A DNA stretch of 64,000 bases from Thermosphaera sp. (GTDB lineage: Archaea; Thermoproteota; Thermoprotei_A; Sulfolobales; Desulfurococcaceae), in NCBI GenBank assembly GCA_038827615.1, contig JAWBNK010000001.1, positions 372,290-436,289 on the forward strand, written 5' to 3'. Of the stretch, positions 51,628-60,978 are shown piece by piece (within the stretch, counting starts at the first letter, position 1; each line of letters begins with the position of its first letter). The translations under genes were made by a program, and so were the position numbers. The notes below the pieces were generated by a model that was not told the origin of the DNA, ran no database searches, and saw only the letters and a program-made list of their open reading frames with translations.

Positions 51628-51671
51628 GGGAATAATTCTTTTTAGAAAAATATTTAAAACCGACGCGCTTT

Positions 51672-51679
51672 TTATTATA
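51672..51679 (+). promoter_or_regulatory. TATA box of the ABC ATPase operon
   Basis: TTATTATA lies about 36-43 bases before TTG 51715. The predicted transcript starts close to GAGGTG (51701-51706), so the ATPase pair has its own promoter and does not depend on the permease transcript. Confidence 0.45.
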
Positions 51680-51714
51680 ATGTGCTCCCTGATTAATATA
51701 GAGGTGCCTTGTGT

Positions 51715-52680
51715 TTGCCAGAGAAACTATTAGAGGCGAGAGGTTTAAAGACGTATTTTTACACGGCTAAGGGTGTAGTCAGAGCTGTAGACAATGTTTC
51801 TTTCGAGCTCTACAAGGGTGAGACGCTAGGGATTGCTGGAGAATCTGGATGCGGGAAAAGCACCCTTGCCTATTCTTTGATGAGGCTTGTTCCACCGCCA
51901 GGCAAGCTGGTCAGCGGAGAGATCATTTTCCAGGGCAAGGATGTGACGAAATTAAGTGAAGAAGAATTTAGAAAGCAGGTGCGATGGAAGGGTATTTCAA
52001 TGGTTTTCCAAGGAGCGATGAACGCGTTGAATCCTGTGTATAGTGTAGGAGACCAGCTAGCGGAGGTCTTAATGCTCCATCAAAACTATACGAAAAAGGA
52101 AGCTTTGGAGATGGCCCAGAAGCTTTTGAAAATGGTTGGGATAGACCCCAGCAGAATAAAGAGTTATCCTCACGAGCTAAGTGGTGGCATGAAGCAGAGA
52201 GTAGTAATCGCGATGGCATTAGCATTAATGCCGCCCCTCGTGATAGCAGATGAGCCGACCACAGCTCTGGATGTGGTGGTTCAAGCTCAGATTATGAATC
52301 TCCTAAAACAGCTTCGGAAAGATCTCGGTATTTCAATTATCCTTATCTCCCACGACCTAAGTTTGATAGCGGAGATTGCGGATAAAATAGCAATAATGTA
52401 CGGGGGCAAGATAGTTGAGTACGGATCTTCGGAACAGGTCTACAATAATCCTCAACATCCATATACGAAAGGGTTATTGAGTAGTATTCCAAGGCTTCAT
52501 GGTGAGATAAGAGATTTAACGTGGATTCCAGGAGTACCACCCGACCTGTCAAATCCGCCACCGGGCTGTAGGTTCGAGCCGAGATGTCCTTATGCTCATT
52601 CACGATGTAAGGAAGAACCCCCAATTGTGGAGGTGGAGCCTGGCCACAAGGTTGCATGCTGGTTATACGTGAAGGGGTGA
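51715..52680 (+). CDS. ABC transporter ATP-binding protein (DppD/OppD type)
   Basis: First ATPase of the transporter. Walker A GESGCGKST, Q-loop VFQGAMNALNP, signature LSGGMKQRV, Walker B LVIADEPTTALD and H-loop ISHD are all present. The C-terminal oligopeptide domain has GCRFEPRCPYAHSRC, the cysteine cluster known in this family. TTG 51715 (321 residues) is preferred: eight bases behind GAGGTG, against two for TTG 51709. It is followed 5 bases later by the second ATPase. Confidence 0.94.
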   Translation: MPEKLLEARGLKTYFYTAKGVVRAVDNVSFELYKGETLGIAGESGCGKSTLAYSLMRLVPPPGKLVSGEIIFQGKDVTKLSEEEFRKQVRWKGISMVFQGAMNALNPVYSVGDQLAEVLMLHQNYTKKEALEMAQKLLKMVGIDPSRIKSYPHELSGGMKQRVVIAMALALMPPLVIADEPTTALDVVVQAQIMNLLKQLRKDLGISIILISHDLSLIAEIADKIAIMYGGKIVEYGSSEQVYNNPQHPYTKGLLSSIPRLHGEIRDLTWIPGVPPDLSNPPPGCRFEPRCPYAHSRCKEEPPIVEVEPGHKVACWLYVKG

Positions 52681-52685
52681 TTTGA

Positions 52686-53804
52686 ATGAGTGGGGAGTCC
52701 ATTTATCAACCAGAGGTAACCAATGATACTATATTGTTTGCCAGGAATCTCAAGATGTACTTCCCTGTTAGAAGAACATTCATAGACGTGTTGAAAGGGG
52801 CCCCTAAAGCCGTTTTAAAGGCGGTCGACGGGATCTCGTTTGACATAAAATCTGGTGAGATATTTGCTTTAGCTGGCGAGTCGGGATGTGGTAAAACAAC
52901 GACCGGAAAGATGATCATTAGACTACACACCCCTACAGATGGGGTAATAGGCTACAAGCTTTCTAAAGAAATCATGGAGGAGTTGGGAAGCATTGCTAAC
53001 GCGACAAGGATAACAAAATACGGTCACGTCAATATCGGAGCAATACCTTTAAGGAGTTACAAACCGATTAGGAAGGAAATTCAAATGATTTGGCAAGACC
53101 CCTACGGTAGCTTAAACCCGAGGAGAACAATATACGAGATTCTCGAAGAACCTCTAGCCATACACGATATTGGAATGAGCAAAGAAGACAGGTATGATGT
53201 GATCGCTAGAGCACTAGAAGCTGTTAAGCTTACCCCTCCAGACGAGTTCATGTATAGATATCCTCACATGTTATCCGGCGGTCAGAGACAGAGAATTGTG
53301 ATAGCAAGAGCCCTTATCCTGAACCCAAAGTTCTTAGTTGCCGACGAACCTGTGTCAATGCTAGACGTTTCCATCAGAGCTGAAATATTACAGTTAATGA
53401 TGGAGTTGAAGAATAAGCTAGGGTTAACGTACTTATTTATAACTCACGATTTAGCGGTTGCGAGATATATATCGAATAGGATTGCAGTGATGTATTTAGG
53501 AAAGATCGTAGAACTCGGTGATGCCCGCAGGGTCATCGAAAACCCGTTACATCCATACACCCAAGCGCTCGTCGAGGCTATACCGGAGGCGGATCCATCT
53601 CGGAGATTAAGAATACGCGAGATTCCCATCAAAGGAGAAGTTCCTTCTCCAATAAATGTTCCTCCTGGGTGTAGATTCCATCCAAGATGTGTAGCTCTTG
53701 ACAAAAACCCGCATCTTAAGGAGTTATGCACGAAGCAAGAACCACCTCTTATTGAAGTAGAGAATAAGCACTATGTTGCGTGTTGGCTGTATGCAAAGCA
53801 GTAG
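52686..53804 (+). CDS. ABC transporter ATP-binding protein (DppF/OppF type)
   Basis: Second ATPase. Walker A GESGCGKTT, signature LSGGQRQRI, Walker B FLVADEPVSMLD, H-loop ITHD and the C-terminal GCRFHPRC motif. Between Walker A and the Q-loop (QMIWQDPYGSLNPR) there is an insertion of about 45 residues (GYKLSKEIMEELGSIANATR), longer than in bacterial DppF and common in archaeal members. ATG start behind GGTGAT. With DppD and the two permeases it completes the transporter. Confidence 0.94.
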   Translation: MSGESIYQPEVTNDTILFARNLKMYFPVRRTFIDVLKGAPKAVLKAVDGISFDIKSGEIFALAGESGCGKTTTGKMIIRLHTPTDGVIGYKLSKEIMEELGSIANATRITKYGHVNIGAIPLRSYKPIRKEIQMIWQDPYGSLNPRRTIYEILEEPLAIHDIGMSKEDRYDVIARALEAVKLTPPDEFMYRYPHMLSGGQRQRIVIARALILNPKFLVADEPVSMLDVSIRAEILQLMMELKNKLGLTYLFITHDLAVARYISNRIAVMYLGKIVELGDARRVIENPLHPYTQALVEAIPEADPSRRLRIREIPIKGEVPSPINVPPGCRFHPRCVALDKNPHLKELCTKQEPPLIEVENKHYVACWLYAKQ

Positions 53805-53862
53805 GAAAAGATAAGGATTTTATTCCAAAACAATCGTTAACCTATCATAAGGTGTAATCTTT

Positions 53863-54924
53863 ATGCTTCCAGAGGAAAAAACCGGTATCATCGGATGGGG
53901 ATCCTACATACCTCGATGGCGACTTCCTCTCTCCGAGATAGTAAGGGTTTGGGGTTTTAATCCCAAAGAGCCGGAGGAGTTAAACGTTAGTGAGAAGAGC
54001 GTTGCAGGAGGAGATGAGGATTCCATTACGATGGGATGGGAGGCTGCTCGGAACGCATTAAAGAGGGCTGGCATCAATCCTCGTGAAATAGGGGCAGTAT
54101 GGTTTGGAACGGAGAGCAAGCCCTACGCTGTCAAGCCCTCTGCTACAATAATCGCAGAGGCGCTCGGAATTACTCCGGACACCATGGCTACTGATTGGGA
54201 ATTTGCATGCAGGGCTGCTAGCGAAGCCCTACGAGTGAGCATCGGTGTTGTTGCTTCCGGGATGATCAAATATGCATTGATCATAGGTTCTGACACAGCT
54301 CAAGCCAATCCAGGAGATGTTCTCGAATTTACAGCCTCCTCTGCTGCAACGGCCTTAATTGTGGGGCCTAAAGATGGTGCGGCCGCAGTTTTCGAGGCAA
54401 GCTATACTTACGTAACGGATACTCCCGATTTCTGGAGAAGAGCACACGCGCATTACCCACTTCACGGCGAGGCGTTTACGGGTGAACCCGCGTATTTCCA
54501 CCACATAGTTAACTCGGTCAAGGGGTTGTTCGCGAAAACAGGTTTGAAACCTGAAGACTTCGATTATGCAGTATTTCACCAGCCCAATGGTACTTTTCCA
54601 TTAAGAGTCGGACGTATGCTGGGATTCCCCAAGGAGAAGATAGTTCCAGGGCTAGTTACACCATATATTGGGAATAGTTACAATTCATCCGCTCTGATTG
54701 GATTGTCGAAGGTTTTGGACAACGCTAAACCCGGTCAAAGAATCCTATTGGCACCTTTTGGGAGCGGAGCTGGTAGTGATGCCTTCAGCATTCTCGTGAC
54801 GGAAGAAGTATTGACGCGTCGTGAAAAAGCACCAACTGTTGAGGACTATCTAAAGAGAAAACATATTGTTGATTATGCTTTTTATGCGAAGAACAGAAGG
54901 TTAATTGACAGGATAAAAGGGTGA
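53863..54924 (+). CDS. Hydroxymethylglutaryl-CoA synthase (archaeal)
   Basis: Condenses acetyl-CoA and acetoacetyl-CoA in the mevalonate route to isoprenoid lipids. The 353 residues show [14 protein letters not shown], the catalytic Cys116 in [13 protein letters not shown], Glu84 in WFGTESKP, and His239 in [11 protein letters not shown] start. A DUF35 Zn-ribbon/OB gene follows 7 bases on. In most archaea a thiolase gene lies between them and the three products form one complex; here it is absent from the locus. Confidence 0.95.
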   Translation: MLPEEKTGIIGWGSYIPRWRLPLSEIVRVWGFNPKEPEELNVSEKSVAGGDEDSITMGWEAARNALKRAGINPREIGAVWFGTESKPYAVKPSATIIAEALGITPDTMATDWEFACRAASEALRVSIGVVASGMIKYALIIGSDTAQANPGDVLEFTASSAATALIVGPKDGAAAVFEASYTYVTDTPDFWRRAHAHYPLHGEAFTGEPAYFHHIVNSVKGLFAKTGLKPEDFDYAVFHQPNGTFPLRVGRMLGFPKEKIVPGLVTPYIGNSYNSSALIGLSKVLDNAKPGQRILLAPFGSGAGSDAFSILVTEEVLTRREKAPTVEDYLKRKHIVDYAFYAKNRRLIDRIKG

Positions 54925-54931
54925 AGAACTT

Positions 54932-55351
54932 ATGAAGATAACTATCCCCCCGACATGGAGAACGCGTCTTGACAGGTATAGATTAAGGGCCACGCTTTGC
55001 AAAGACTGTGGAAGAACAGGATACCCTCCATCTGAGTTATGTAGATTCTGTGGTTCCAAGAACATTGAGTTAGTAGAACTGATAAACGAGAATGCGCGTT
55101 TGATAACGTGGACAATTATATACAGTGCCATGGATGGATTTGAAGAGGCTAGGCCAACCATTTTAGGCATACTCGAGACTGAGAAGCACAAGGCTCGGAT
55201 TCTCGCCCCCCTCACCGATATCCTACCGGAGGAACTTAAGAGTGGTCTAGAGATGGAACCTGTTCTGAGAAGAATTAGTGAAGATGGTGAGAGTGGCTTG
55301 ATAAACTATGGCATTGCCTATAGACCGGTGTTGAAGAAAATTGATGTATGA
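54932..55351 (+). CDS. DUF35 zinc-ribbon/OB-fold partner of HMG-CoA synthase
   Basis: A 139-residue protein with an N-terminal rubredoxin-like zinc ribbon (Cys23, 26, 37, 40: LCKDCGRTG, ELCRFCGS) and a C-terminal OB fold (ARLITWTIIYSAMDGFEEAR, PTILGILE). Such proteins bridge HMG-CoA synthase and acetoacetyl-CoA thiolase and bind CoA. Its position directly after the synthase confirms the role. It overlaps the next gene by 8 bases. Confidence 0.93.
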   Translation: MKITIPPTWRTRLDRYRLRATLCKDCGRTGYPPSELCRFCGSKNIELVELINENARLITWTIIYSAMDGFEEARPTILGILETEKHKARILAPLTDILPEELKSGLEMEPVLRRISEDGESGLINYGIAYRPVLKKIDV

Positions 55352-56165
55352 CATACCATCAATTATGAAAGAGATCATAAAGTCGCCGAAGCCATTTGAG
55401 AAAATCGATGAGCTGGACATTAATGAAAATCTGAAGGCTTTTCTCCGAAGAAAGATCCTAGAGGATGTTTATGGAATTTCACTCCCCTCTATATCCTCCA
55501 CTATTACGGATTTTGCGGAAAATAAAGAGTATTTCTTACTGAAACCTTTAGGTTCGGTCGAAAAGCCCGTTGGGTACTTAGGAAGAGTAAAGATAAAGAC
55601 AAGTGATGGAATCATTGAACCCCACTTACTCGTAACATGGATATTGGGAAAATACATGGGTGAGATTCACAGTGCCGTGAAAGCTCTTGAAGCGCAAGAA
55701 ATCATTGCAACATCTCGCGAAGAGCCTATTGGATCACCTGAAGTGGCGTTTTTGAAAGAAGTATTTCCAGGGCTGAAGAAGACCAGGGTGGATTTGGAGT
55801 TATTTATAGACTCAAAAGGTTTAAACAAAGATATTGCAACGTCCATGCCACGTGTAAACTATCTTCTGAAAATTTACAATGAAATTTTTTTATCCGAGAT
55901 ATATTCGTTACTTGAAATTCCAGCCATCTTGGCATCATCTAGCCGTATAGAACACACAGACATTTTTCCCGGTCGGGACTCTTTCCTTCAAATTCAGCTA
56001 ACCATCATCATCTATTTCATTCAGCCTCACCGAAATCTTTTCACGGATGAAATACTTAACTTGCTTCAAGTAAAGAAACCAAGGGACTTGCCATTAATAA
56101 TCAGCGCTTACTCTTTATTAGCCTTTCTCTCTCTACTAATAAAGGAGAGAATAATTCTTGCTTGA
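55344..56165 (+). CDS. Protein of unknown function in the HMG-CoA synthase operon
   Basis: A 273-residue protein, mostly helical with a short beta part (EYFLLKPLGSVEKPVGYLGR). The C-terminal 70 residues contain two strongly hydrophobic helices (FLQIQLTIIIYFIQ and LLAFLSLLI), so it may touch the membrane. ATG 55344 overlaps the DUF35 stop by 8 bases; its 3' end overlaps the convergent radical SAM gene by 58 bases. No family recognised; a link to isoprenoid synthesis is only contextual. Confidence 0.55.
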   Translation: MYDIPSIMKEIIKSPKPFEKIDELDINENLKAFLRRKILEDVYGISLPSISSTITDFAENKEYFLLKPLGSVEKPVGYLGRVKIKTSDGIIEPHLLVTWILGKYMGEIHSAVKALEAQEIIATSREEPIGSPEVAFLKEVFPGLKKTRVDLELFIDSKGLNKDIATSMPRVNYLLKIYNEIFLSEIYSLLEIPAILASSSRIEHTDIFPGRDSFLQIQLTIIIYFIQPHRNLFTDEILNLLQVKKPRDLPLIISAYSLLAFLSLLIKERIILA

Positions 56166-57703
56166 GTCCTGGTAACGGTTTCCGCCTGCCCGGGAAGCCT
56201 TATGAAGCCCCAGGGGAGTTCTTCATCTATCCCATATCCAACGAAGACCCTTTTTAAACTAGTCTTATAATTCTTATAATTCTTCAATATTTTTTTGAAA
56301 CTGGACAAGCCACCCCCACTCTCGGCCCATGAAACGATTAAATCTCCCAACGGCTGCTCGGATAGTGCGAGAAAAACCTGGACGGTAGCCCAATCAATGT
56401 CATAAAGCCTACCCTCTATTGATCCTCTTAGATTTTCCATATAGATTTTGAGAATACTCCTCAACTTCTCAGAAGATAGAATTCCAAGGTGTTGAAACGG
56501 AGTATGGGGTTTAGCTATCAGTGGATTCAAAGATATAACTATCTTTCTACGCCTTTTCTTAGCTTCTTTGAATATGGATTTGATACATTCGATATTTTCT
56601 CTAACTAGGTCAAGCGAATCCCACGGAGCCCCGTATATAAGGTAGATTTTCAAATTGAATCCTCTATCCAAGATTGAAGTGATTTTTTCCTGGAACCATT
56701 CGCATGGTTTGATATATTTGAAGAACAACTTCTGACTGAGAAAAGCAAAGGATTCTGGGGCTATCGTTAGAGTGTTCTGCCCAAGATTTTTCAATATATC
56801 GAGTAAGTCCTGATTCACCTGGTTGAGTCTGATCGATGGTAGTGTAGCAATCAATTGATTTTCCTCAAGGAATTCAAGAAATCTCACATGATCCCTTATA
56901 ATTGGAAAAGATAATGAGTACATTACTACACGTTTTTCATAAGGATTTATTTCAAGATGCTTCTCGATCAAGTCCTTTAAGGTTGATAAACTTCTTTCCC
57001 TATACGGCGACATCACTCTCGACTCCATGCAGAAGGAACAAAAGAATTGACAACCCCTATTTACTTCAAGCTTGAAACCTTTTCCAAAAACGGGTTCAAC
57101 ATCAGTGTTGACGATTTGCCTTACAGGGTAAAAAGCCCTATTCAAGTCCTCCGGAAAAGCCTTGAAAACCTCTTTATCGCTGATGCCTGGAACATAAACG
57201 AAATCAAACTTGCTCAATTCCTCTAAAAAGACTTTTTTATTATCTTTGAATTCAAGCCATTTTTCAACGATTTTAAAAATAGTGGTTTCTACCTCGCCTA
57301 TTATGAAAGCATCTATAATATCTGAGTATGGTATGGGGTTTTCCATTACAACTGGCCCGCCGGCTATTACTGGTATTGAACGGGTTTGTCTAAAAGGGCT
57401 TAAACCACCCGCTTTCAGAAGTCTTACCAAGTTAACAATATCTGGTTCATAGTGAATTGATGTAACAACTAGATCGAAATCCTTTAATGGAGATCTCGTT
57501 TCCAAAGAACGCGGGGGCTCCTCAGCTCCTCTCAATCGTTTACTGCAGAATCTTTCCACGTAGATCTCTTGTTTAGCGTTCAAATAAAAATATATTAAGT
57601 CAACAACTAAACTTGAATGCATGATTTCATATAAACTTGGGTAAACATAGGCTATTCTTGAGGCAACTTTTAAAGGATTTTTATATATTATATTGAGTTC
57701 CAT
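56108..57703 (-). CDS. B12-binding-type radical SAM protein
   Basis: A 531-residue radical SAM enzyme. Residues about 1-150 form an alpha/beta domain of cobalamin-binding type (RIAYVYPSLYEIMHSSLVVD, FDLVVTSIHYEPD, PVIAGGPVVMENP). The SAM cluster motif is C-x3-C-x2-C in RGCQFFCSFCMES (Cys218, 222, 225). Later parts carry RLNQVNQDLL and IYLIYGAPWD. The order resembles the MiaB-like/TIGR03960 group, but the substrate is unknown. ATG 57703 is chosen over TTG six bases earlier because of AGGT spacing. It overlaps the upstream convergent gene by 58 bases. Confidence 0.85.
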   Translation of the reverse strand: MELNIIYKNPLKVASRIAYVYPSLYEIMHSSLVVDLIYFYLNAKQEIYVERFCSKRLRGAEEPPRSLETRSPLKDFDLVVTSIHYEPDIVNLVRLLKAGGLSPFRQTRSIPVIAGGPVVMENPIPYSDIIDAFIIGEVETTIFKIVEKWLEFKDNKKVFLEELSKFDFVYVPGISDKEVFKAFPEDLNRAFYPVRQIVNTDVEPVFGKGFKLEVNRGCQFFCSFCMESRVMSPYRERSLSTLKDLIEKHLEINPYEKRVVMYSLSFPIIRDHVRFLEFLEENQLIATLPSIRLNQVNQDLLDILKNLGQNTLTIAPESFAFLSQKLFFKYIKPCEWFQEKITSILDRGFNLKIYLIYGAPWDSLDLVRENIECIKSIFKEAKKRRRKIVISLNPLIAKPHTPFQHLGILSSEKLRSILKIYMENLRGSIEGRLYDIDWATVQVFLALSEQPLGDLIVSWAESGGGLSSFKKILKNYKNYKTSLKRVFVGYGIDEELPWGFIRLPGQAETVTRTQARIILSFISRERKANKE

Positions 57704-57737
57704 TTTCAACTACCTAAAAGTTTATATTCTATTTACT

Positions 57738-57747
57738 GATATATATC
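57738..57747 (+). promoter_or_regulatory. TATA box of the aminotransferase gene
   Basis: TGATATATATCC lies about 20 bases before TTG 57764. The spacing puts the transcript start at or near the start codon, although a purine-rich GGGGAAG just before the TTG could also act as ribosome site if transcription begins earlier. Confidence 0.4.
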
Positions 57748-57763
57748 CACCGGGGAAGCGGCT

Positions 57764-58984
57764 TTGCTTGATTATACGAAATATTATAGTGAACTAGCTA
57801 AAAAAATTAAAGCATCAGAGATAAGAGAATTGCTTGCCTTAATTCGCGAGAGAAAAGACATAGTTAGCTTTGCCGGAGGCATTCCAGACCCAGCAACATT
57901 TCCGAAAGAGAAACTGGCTGAAATATCGAAATATGTTATTGAAACATACGGGGATAGCGCGCTTCAGTATAGTGAAACAAAAGGTATCATTGAAGTCAGG
58001 GAAACCTTGAGCGACTTCGTATGGAGATACAGGTATATCAGTGCAGATGCCGAGGACATCATCATAACCACTGGAAGCCAATCCGCTCTAGATATCATTG
58101 CAAGGGCACTGATCGACCCTGGTGACACAATCATAACGGAGAACCCTACTTATCTTGCCGCCCTTGGAGCTTTTAAAAACTCTGGTGCAAAAATCGTGGG
58201 CATCCCCATAGATGAGAAGGGAATTAAAACCGATTCATTAGAAAAGAAACTCAAAGAACTAGCCGAGAGAAGAGAGAGAGTGAAATTCATTTATGTTATA
58301 CCAGTGGGCCAGAACCCTGCTGGCACTACCATGGATAAAGATAGAAAGAAACACTTGCTCGAAATAGCCTCTAAATATGATTTATTGATTGTAGAAGACG
58401 ATCCGTATAGCTATATAATATTCGAGCCGAACGTGGAGGTTTCCTCTCTGAAAAGTATGGATAGTGAGGGTAGAGTAATATACATGAGCACGGTCAGCAA
58501 GATATTGGCTCCGGGATTAAGGATTGGATGGATAATAGCAAATCACGAACTAATTCGCAAATTTGAATTAATCAAACAGTATGTGGATTTACACTCTCCC
58601 ACTTTAAACCAATATATAGTCGCTGAGGCCGTTAAAAGAGGAATTATAATAGAAACTGTGAACAAAGCGGTCCCACGCTACCGGAGGAAAAGGGACGTCA
58701 TGGTAAAGGCGATCGATGATGAAATGGGCGAACTTGTCCAATACTATAAGCCGGTGGGAGGCTTGTTCGTGTTCACATATGTTAAAACCGACAAATTTTA
58801 CTCTGACGTACTGCTTGAAAAAGCCTTAATGCAGTACAAAGTAGCATATGTTCCCGGGGGAAGTTTTCACCCTGATGGTACGGGTAGAAATAGTATGAGA
58901 CTGAACTTCAGCTATCCGAGTGAAGAACAGATAGAAGAGGGTATTTCAAGACTGGCCTCATTCATTAAGGAGAGTTTGAAGTAG
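57764..58984 (+). CDS. Class I PLP aminotransferase (2-aminoadipate/aromatic type)
   Basis: A 406-residue fold-type I enzyme: SFAGGIPDPATFP start, LQYSETKGIIEVRE, TGSQSALD, NPTYLAAL, the Asn/Asp cofactor sites (GQNPAG, VEDDPYS) and the PLP lysine 246 in STVSKILAPGLRIGW. This is the LysN/aminoadipate and multi-substrate (Tyr/Phe/Leu) group common in thermophiles. It could serve lysine synthesis or peptide fermentation. TTG start. The 3' end overlaps the convergent gene by 27 bases. Confidence 0.92.
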   Translation: MLDYTKYYSELAKKIKASEIRELLALIRERKDIVSFAGGIPDPATFPKEKLAEISKYVIETYGDSALQYSETKGIIEVRETLSDFVWRYRYISADAEDIIITTGSQSALDIIARALIDPGDTIITENPTYLAALGAFKNSGAKIVGIPIDEKGIKTDSLEKKLKELAERRERVKFIYVIPVGQNPAGTTMDKDRKKHLLEIASKYDLLIVEDDPYSYIIFEPNVEVSSLKSMDSEGRVIYMSTVSKILAPGLRIGWIIANHELIRKFELIKQYVDLHSPTLNQYIVAEAVKRGIIIETVNKAVPRYRRKRDVMVKAIDDEMGELVQYYKPVGGLFVFTYVKTDKFYSDVLLEKALMQYKVAYVPGGSFHPDGTGRNSMRLNFSYPSEEQIEEGISRLASFIKESLK

Positions 58985-59857
58985 TTTAGAGTATTTGACG
59001 ATAACGCCCAGTCCGCGAGGCGGGAAAAGCCCTCTAGTTTTTTCAACATCATCCACTTCAACAGTTCTAACGTAGTTTCTGATTAACTGCACTGCTTTGC
59101 CAACATCAACCGGATGCATTGTTTGAAACTTATTTACTCTTTCTATTATCACTCTATCCTTTAGCGGAAGCTTTAGCAGAGATGTAAAGGAGAACGGGGA
59201 AATTACTATGTGCTCTGGGTTAGTCTTATCTACAATGTTTGAGGTTAGAATAGGATTGTATGTTGTAATAACTAGTGTATTCATCCTGCTGGGTACTTCG
59301 CTTATTGATTTTAATACTTTGAAATTAAATCTATGAATGTCTCTTGAATCGCCTTCACATATAAAGTCTGGTTCGAAGCCTTTCTCCCTAGAGTATAATC
59401 CCACAAATAACGAAAGTAGCTCACATCCAAGAATAAGAGGTGTTTCGCGTATTTTTTCAGCGATCTCTAATGCGTGGTGGATCAAAGGAGTCATTACGTA
59501 ATATGGTCCCGGCCTCTCCACCACACTATGAATATAGTTAGAGGGGATAACTGCGTAATTAGATAACAATCCGTCCCGTTCTAAACCCAGAAACTTCTCA
59601 GCATTGAATGGAGATATTACAACTAATTTACCGATAATGCTTGAGTCTCCGTTATAAGCTTCTATGACCTTGGCAATTCCCATAGAACCCGGTATTATGG
59701 GAGTGCTTAAGGGAATGGAACCACTTGTTAATAATTTCTCGATAAAACCCAGATAGACTTCGAGAGGCTTAACCAGAATAAACCCTGGGTTCAAAACTAT
59801 TGCAGGGCGCTCAATCAAATTCAAAGTACCATCGAAAACTATTGCTCTCTGTTTCAA
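58958..59857 (-). CDS. Degenerate medium-chain dehydrogenase-like protein
   Basis: A 299-residue protein whose N-terminal half follows the GroES-like fold of zinc alcohol dehydrogenases (FILVKPLEVYLGFIEKLLTS, IPLSTPIIPGSMGIAKVIEA, KLVVISPF, LSNYAVIP). The usual metal and catalytic residues are missing: the first Cys is replaced by Val-Tyr and the G-H-E by G-S-M. The C-terminal half lacks the G-x-G-x-x-G nucleotide motif. It is likely a non-enzymatic or altered derivative, conserved in reading frame. TTG start six bases behind GGTGAG. Confidence 0.65.
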   Translation of the reverse strand: MKQRAIVFDGTLNLIERPAIVLNPGFILVKPLEVYLGFIEKLLTSGSIPLSTPIIPGSMGIAKVIEAYNGDSSIIGKLVVISPFNAEKFLGLERDGLLSNYAVIPSNYIHSVVERPGPYYVMTPLIHHALEIAEKIRETPLILGCELLSLFVGLYSREKGFEPDFICEGDSRDIHRFNFKVLKSISEVPSRMNTLVITTYNPILTSNIVDKTNPEHIVISPFSFTSLLKLPLKDRVIIERVNKFQTMHPVDVGKAVQLIRNYVRTVEVDDVEKTRGLFPPRGLGVIVKYSKLLQTLLNE

Positions 59858-59941
59858 TCGTGGCTCACCATGCTTCTTAATGCTGATTTAACATATAAAT
59901 AGTCCAGAAGAGCAATATAGTTTTTGTTCGAGGGTTGCTGA

Positions 59942-60319
59942 TTGACTAGGTATATCGATGTTGATGATTTCAATATGGAGAATGATGCGCCAGGGATTCC
60001 TGTACACTGGCTCAGCAAAGATGCAAGATTCAGGATAATTGAAACTCTAATATCTACAAGGAGTTTAACAGATCTCGCCAAAGAATTAGGTGTAACATCT
60101 ACTGCGATAAGGAAATATATGAAGAGAGAGACCCATCCTAGTGATGAAGTGATTTTAAAAGCACTGAGTATACTGGCCCCGTACGAGGAAGAGAAAGTAT
60201 ATAGTATAATCATTAGCGATCTGGTTTCCGCTTTACGCTTGCTTTACAAGATGCTCGATGAAAAATATAGGGAAAAAGTAAGGAAACTGATCGAAGAAGT
60301 AATATTAGAACAACGGTGA
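59942..60319 (+). CDS. Helix-turn-helix DNA-binding protein
   Basis: A 125-residue protein with a central helix-turn-helix (SLTDLAKELGVTSTAIRKYM) and helical flanks (EEKVYSIIISDLVSALRLLY). TTG 59942 lies seven bases behind GAGGG. It is the first gene of a tight four-gene plus-strand group ending in DUF2192, and has a short gap to the divergent MDR-like gene, so autoregulation is possible. Family: XRE/MerR-like HTH, not further assigned. Confidence 0.7.
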   Translation: MTRYIDVDDFNMENDAPGIPVHWLSKDARFRIIETLISTRSLTDLAKELGVTSTAIRKYMKRETHPSDEVILKALSILAPYEEEKVYSIIISDLVSALRLLYKMLDEKYREKVRKLIEEVILEQR

Positions 60320-60323
60320 TTTC

Positions 60324-60722
60324 TTGGCAACCGAGTTATTTATGGCGTCTGGGAGAGTGGTAAGTTCTTACCAACTTCTTCTGGAGTACTATAAGCTGTG
60401 CAAAGAGTACACTGGTCAACAATGTGACCCTATACCATCAACTGATGATTTAAAGGAGTTGGAAGCACTTCTCAAATCCGGCGATGAGTTAACCCTCTCG
60501 GATATTATGGATTACTTTGAGAAAAAATATGTTGGAAAGATATCCGAAATACCTGCTAGAGATGCTTGTCGAATCTATTTCAAAATCGAGGTCTCCCAGG
60601 AGTATTGTAAAAGAGAGATAGCACGATTAGTCTCTGGGTGGTTAATTGAGATAGCGGAGAATCTAGGCATGCTTCGGTTAAAACCCTTATGGAAGAATAT
60701 TGGGGATTTTGTTGAAAAGTGA
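60324..60722 (+). CDS. Small protein of unknown function
   Basis: A 132-residue, mostly helical protein with cysteines at several places (YKLCKEYTGQQCDP; DACRIYFK; EYCKREI), possibly a metal or disulfide site. TTG 60324 follows GGTGAT by five bases and comes four bases after the HTH gene stop, so the two share an mRNA. No family recognised. Confidence 0.55.
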   Translation: MATELFMASGRVVSSYQLLLEYYKLCKEYTGQQCDPIPSTDDLKELEALLKSGDELTLSDIMDYFEKKYVGKISEIPARDACRIYFKIEVSQEYCKREIARLVSGWLIEIAENLGMLRLKPLWKNIGDFVEK

Positions 60723-60978
60723 AGTTTTATCACGAATCGTGTCGAGAATCAATCAGATGCTTAATGATTATTACGGAAGAGTAAGTTCGACGATTGTGAA
60801 AATAGGGGATAAGAACGTCGTAATTGTTATTAAAATGGAAAAAAATATTTCGAATATTAGGAATGTTAAAATCAAGATTAGTTTGGATGGATCTAAAGTG
60901 AGAGTTTACTCTGGGGTAACGAGCTTGGATTTGAAGCTTAAGAGGTTTTTGAAGAGAGAGCTGGGAAAGGTGGGTTAA
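60712..60978 (+). CDS. Small basic protein of unknown function
   Basis: An 88-residue protein with a helix (VLSRIVSRINQMLNDYYGRV), strands (SSTIVKIGDKNVVIVIK) and a basic tail (LKLKRFLKRELGKVG). The TTG at 60712 is four bases behind GGGGAT and overlaps the previous gene by 11 bases; a TTG at 60700 is less likely. It ends right before the GTG of the next gene. No family recognised. Confidence 0.55.
   Translation: MKSEVLSRIVSRINQMLNDYYGRVSSTIVKIGDKNVVIVIKMEKNISNIRNVKIKISLDGSKVRVYSGVTSLDLKLKRFLKRELGKVG

Noticed and set aside
59854-60213. 119-codon frame on the minus strand
   Set aside because: Antisense to the helix-turn-helix gene, which has a ribosome site and a recognisable motif.
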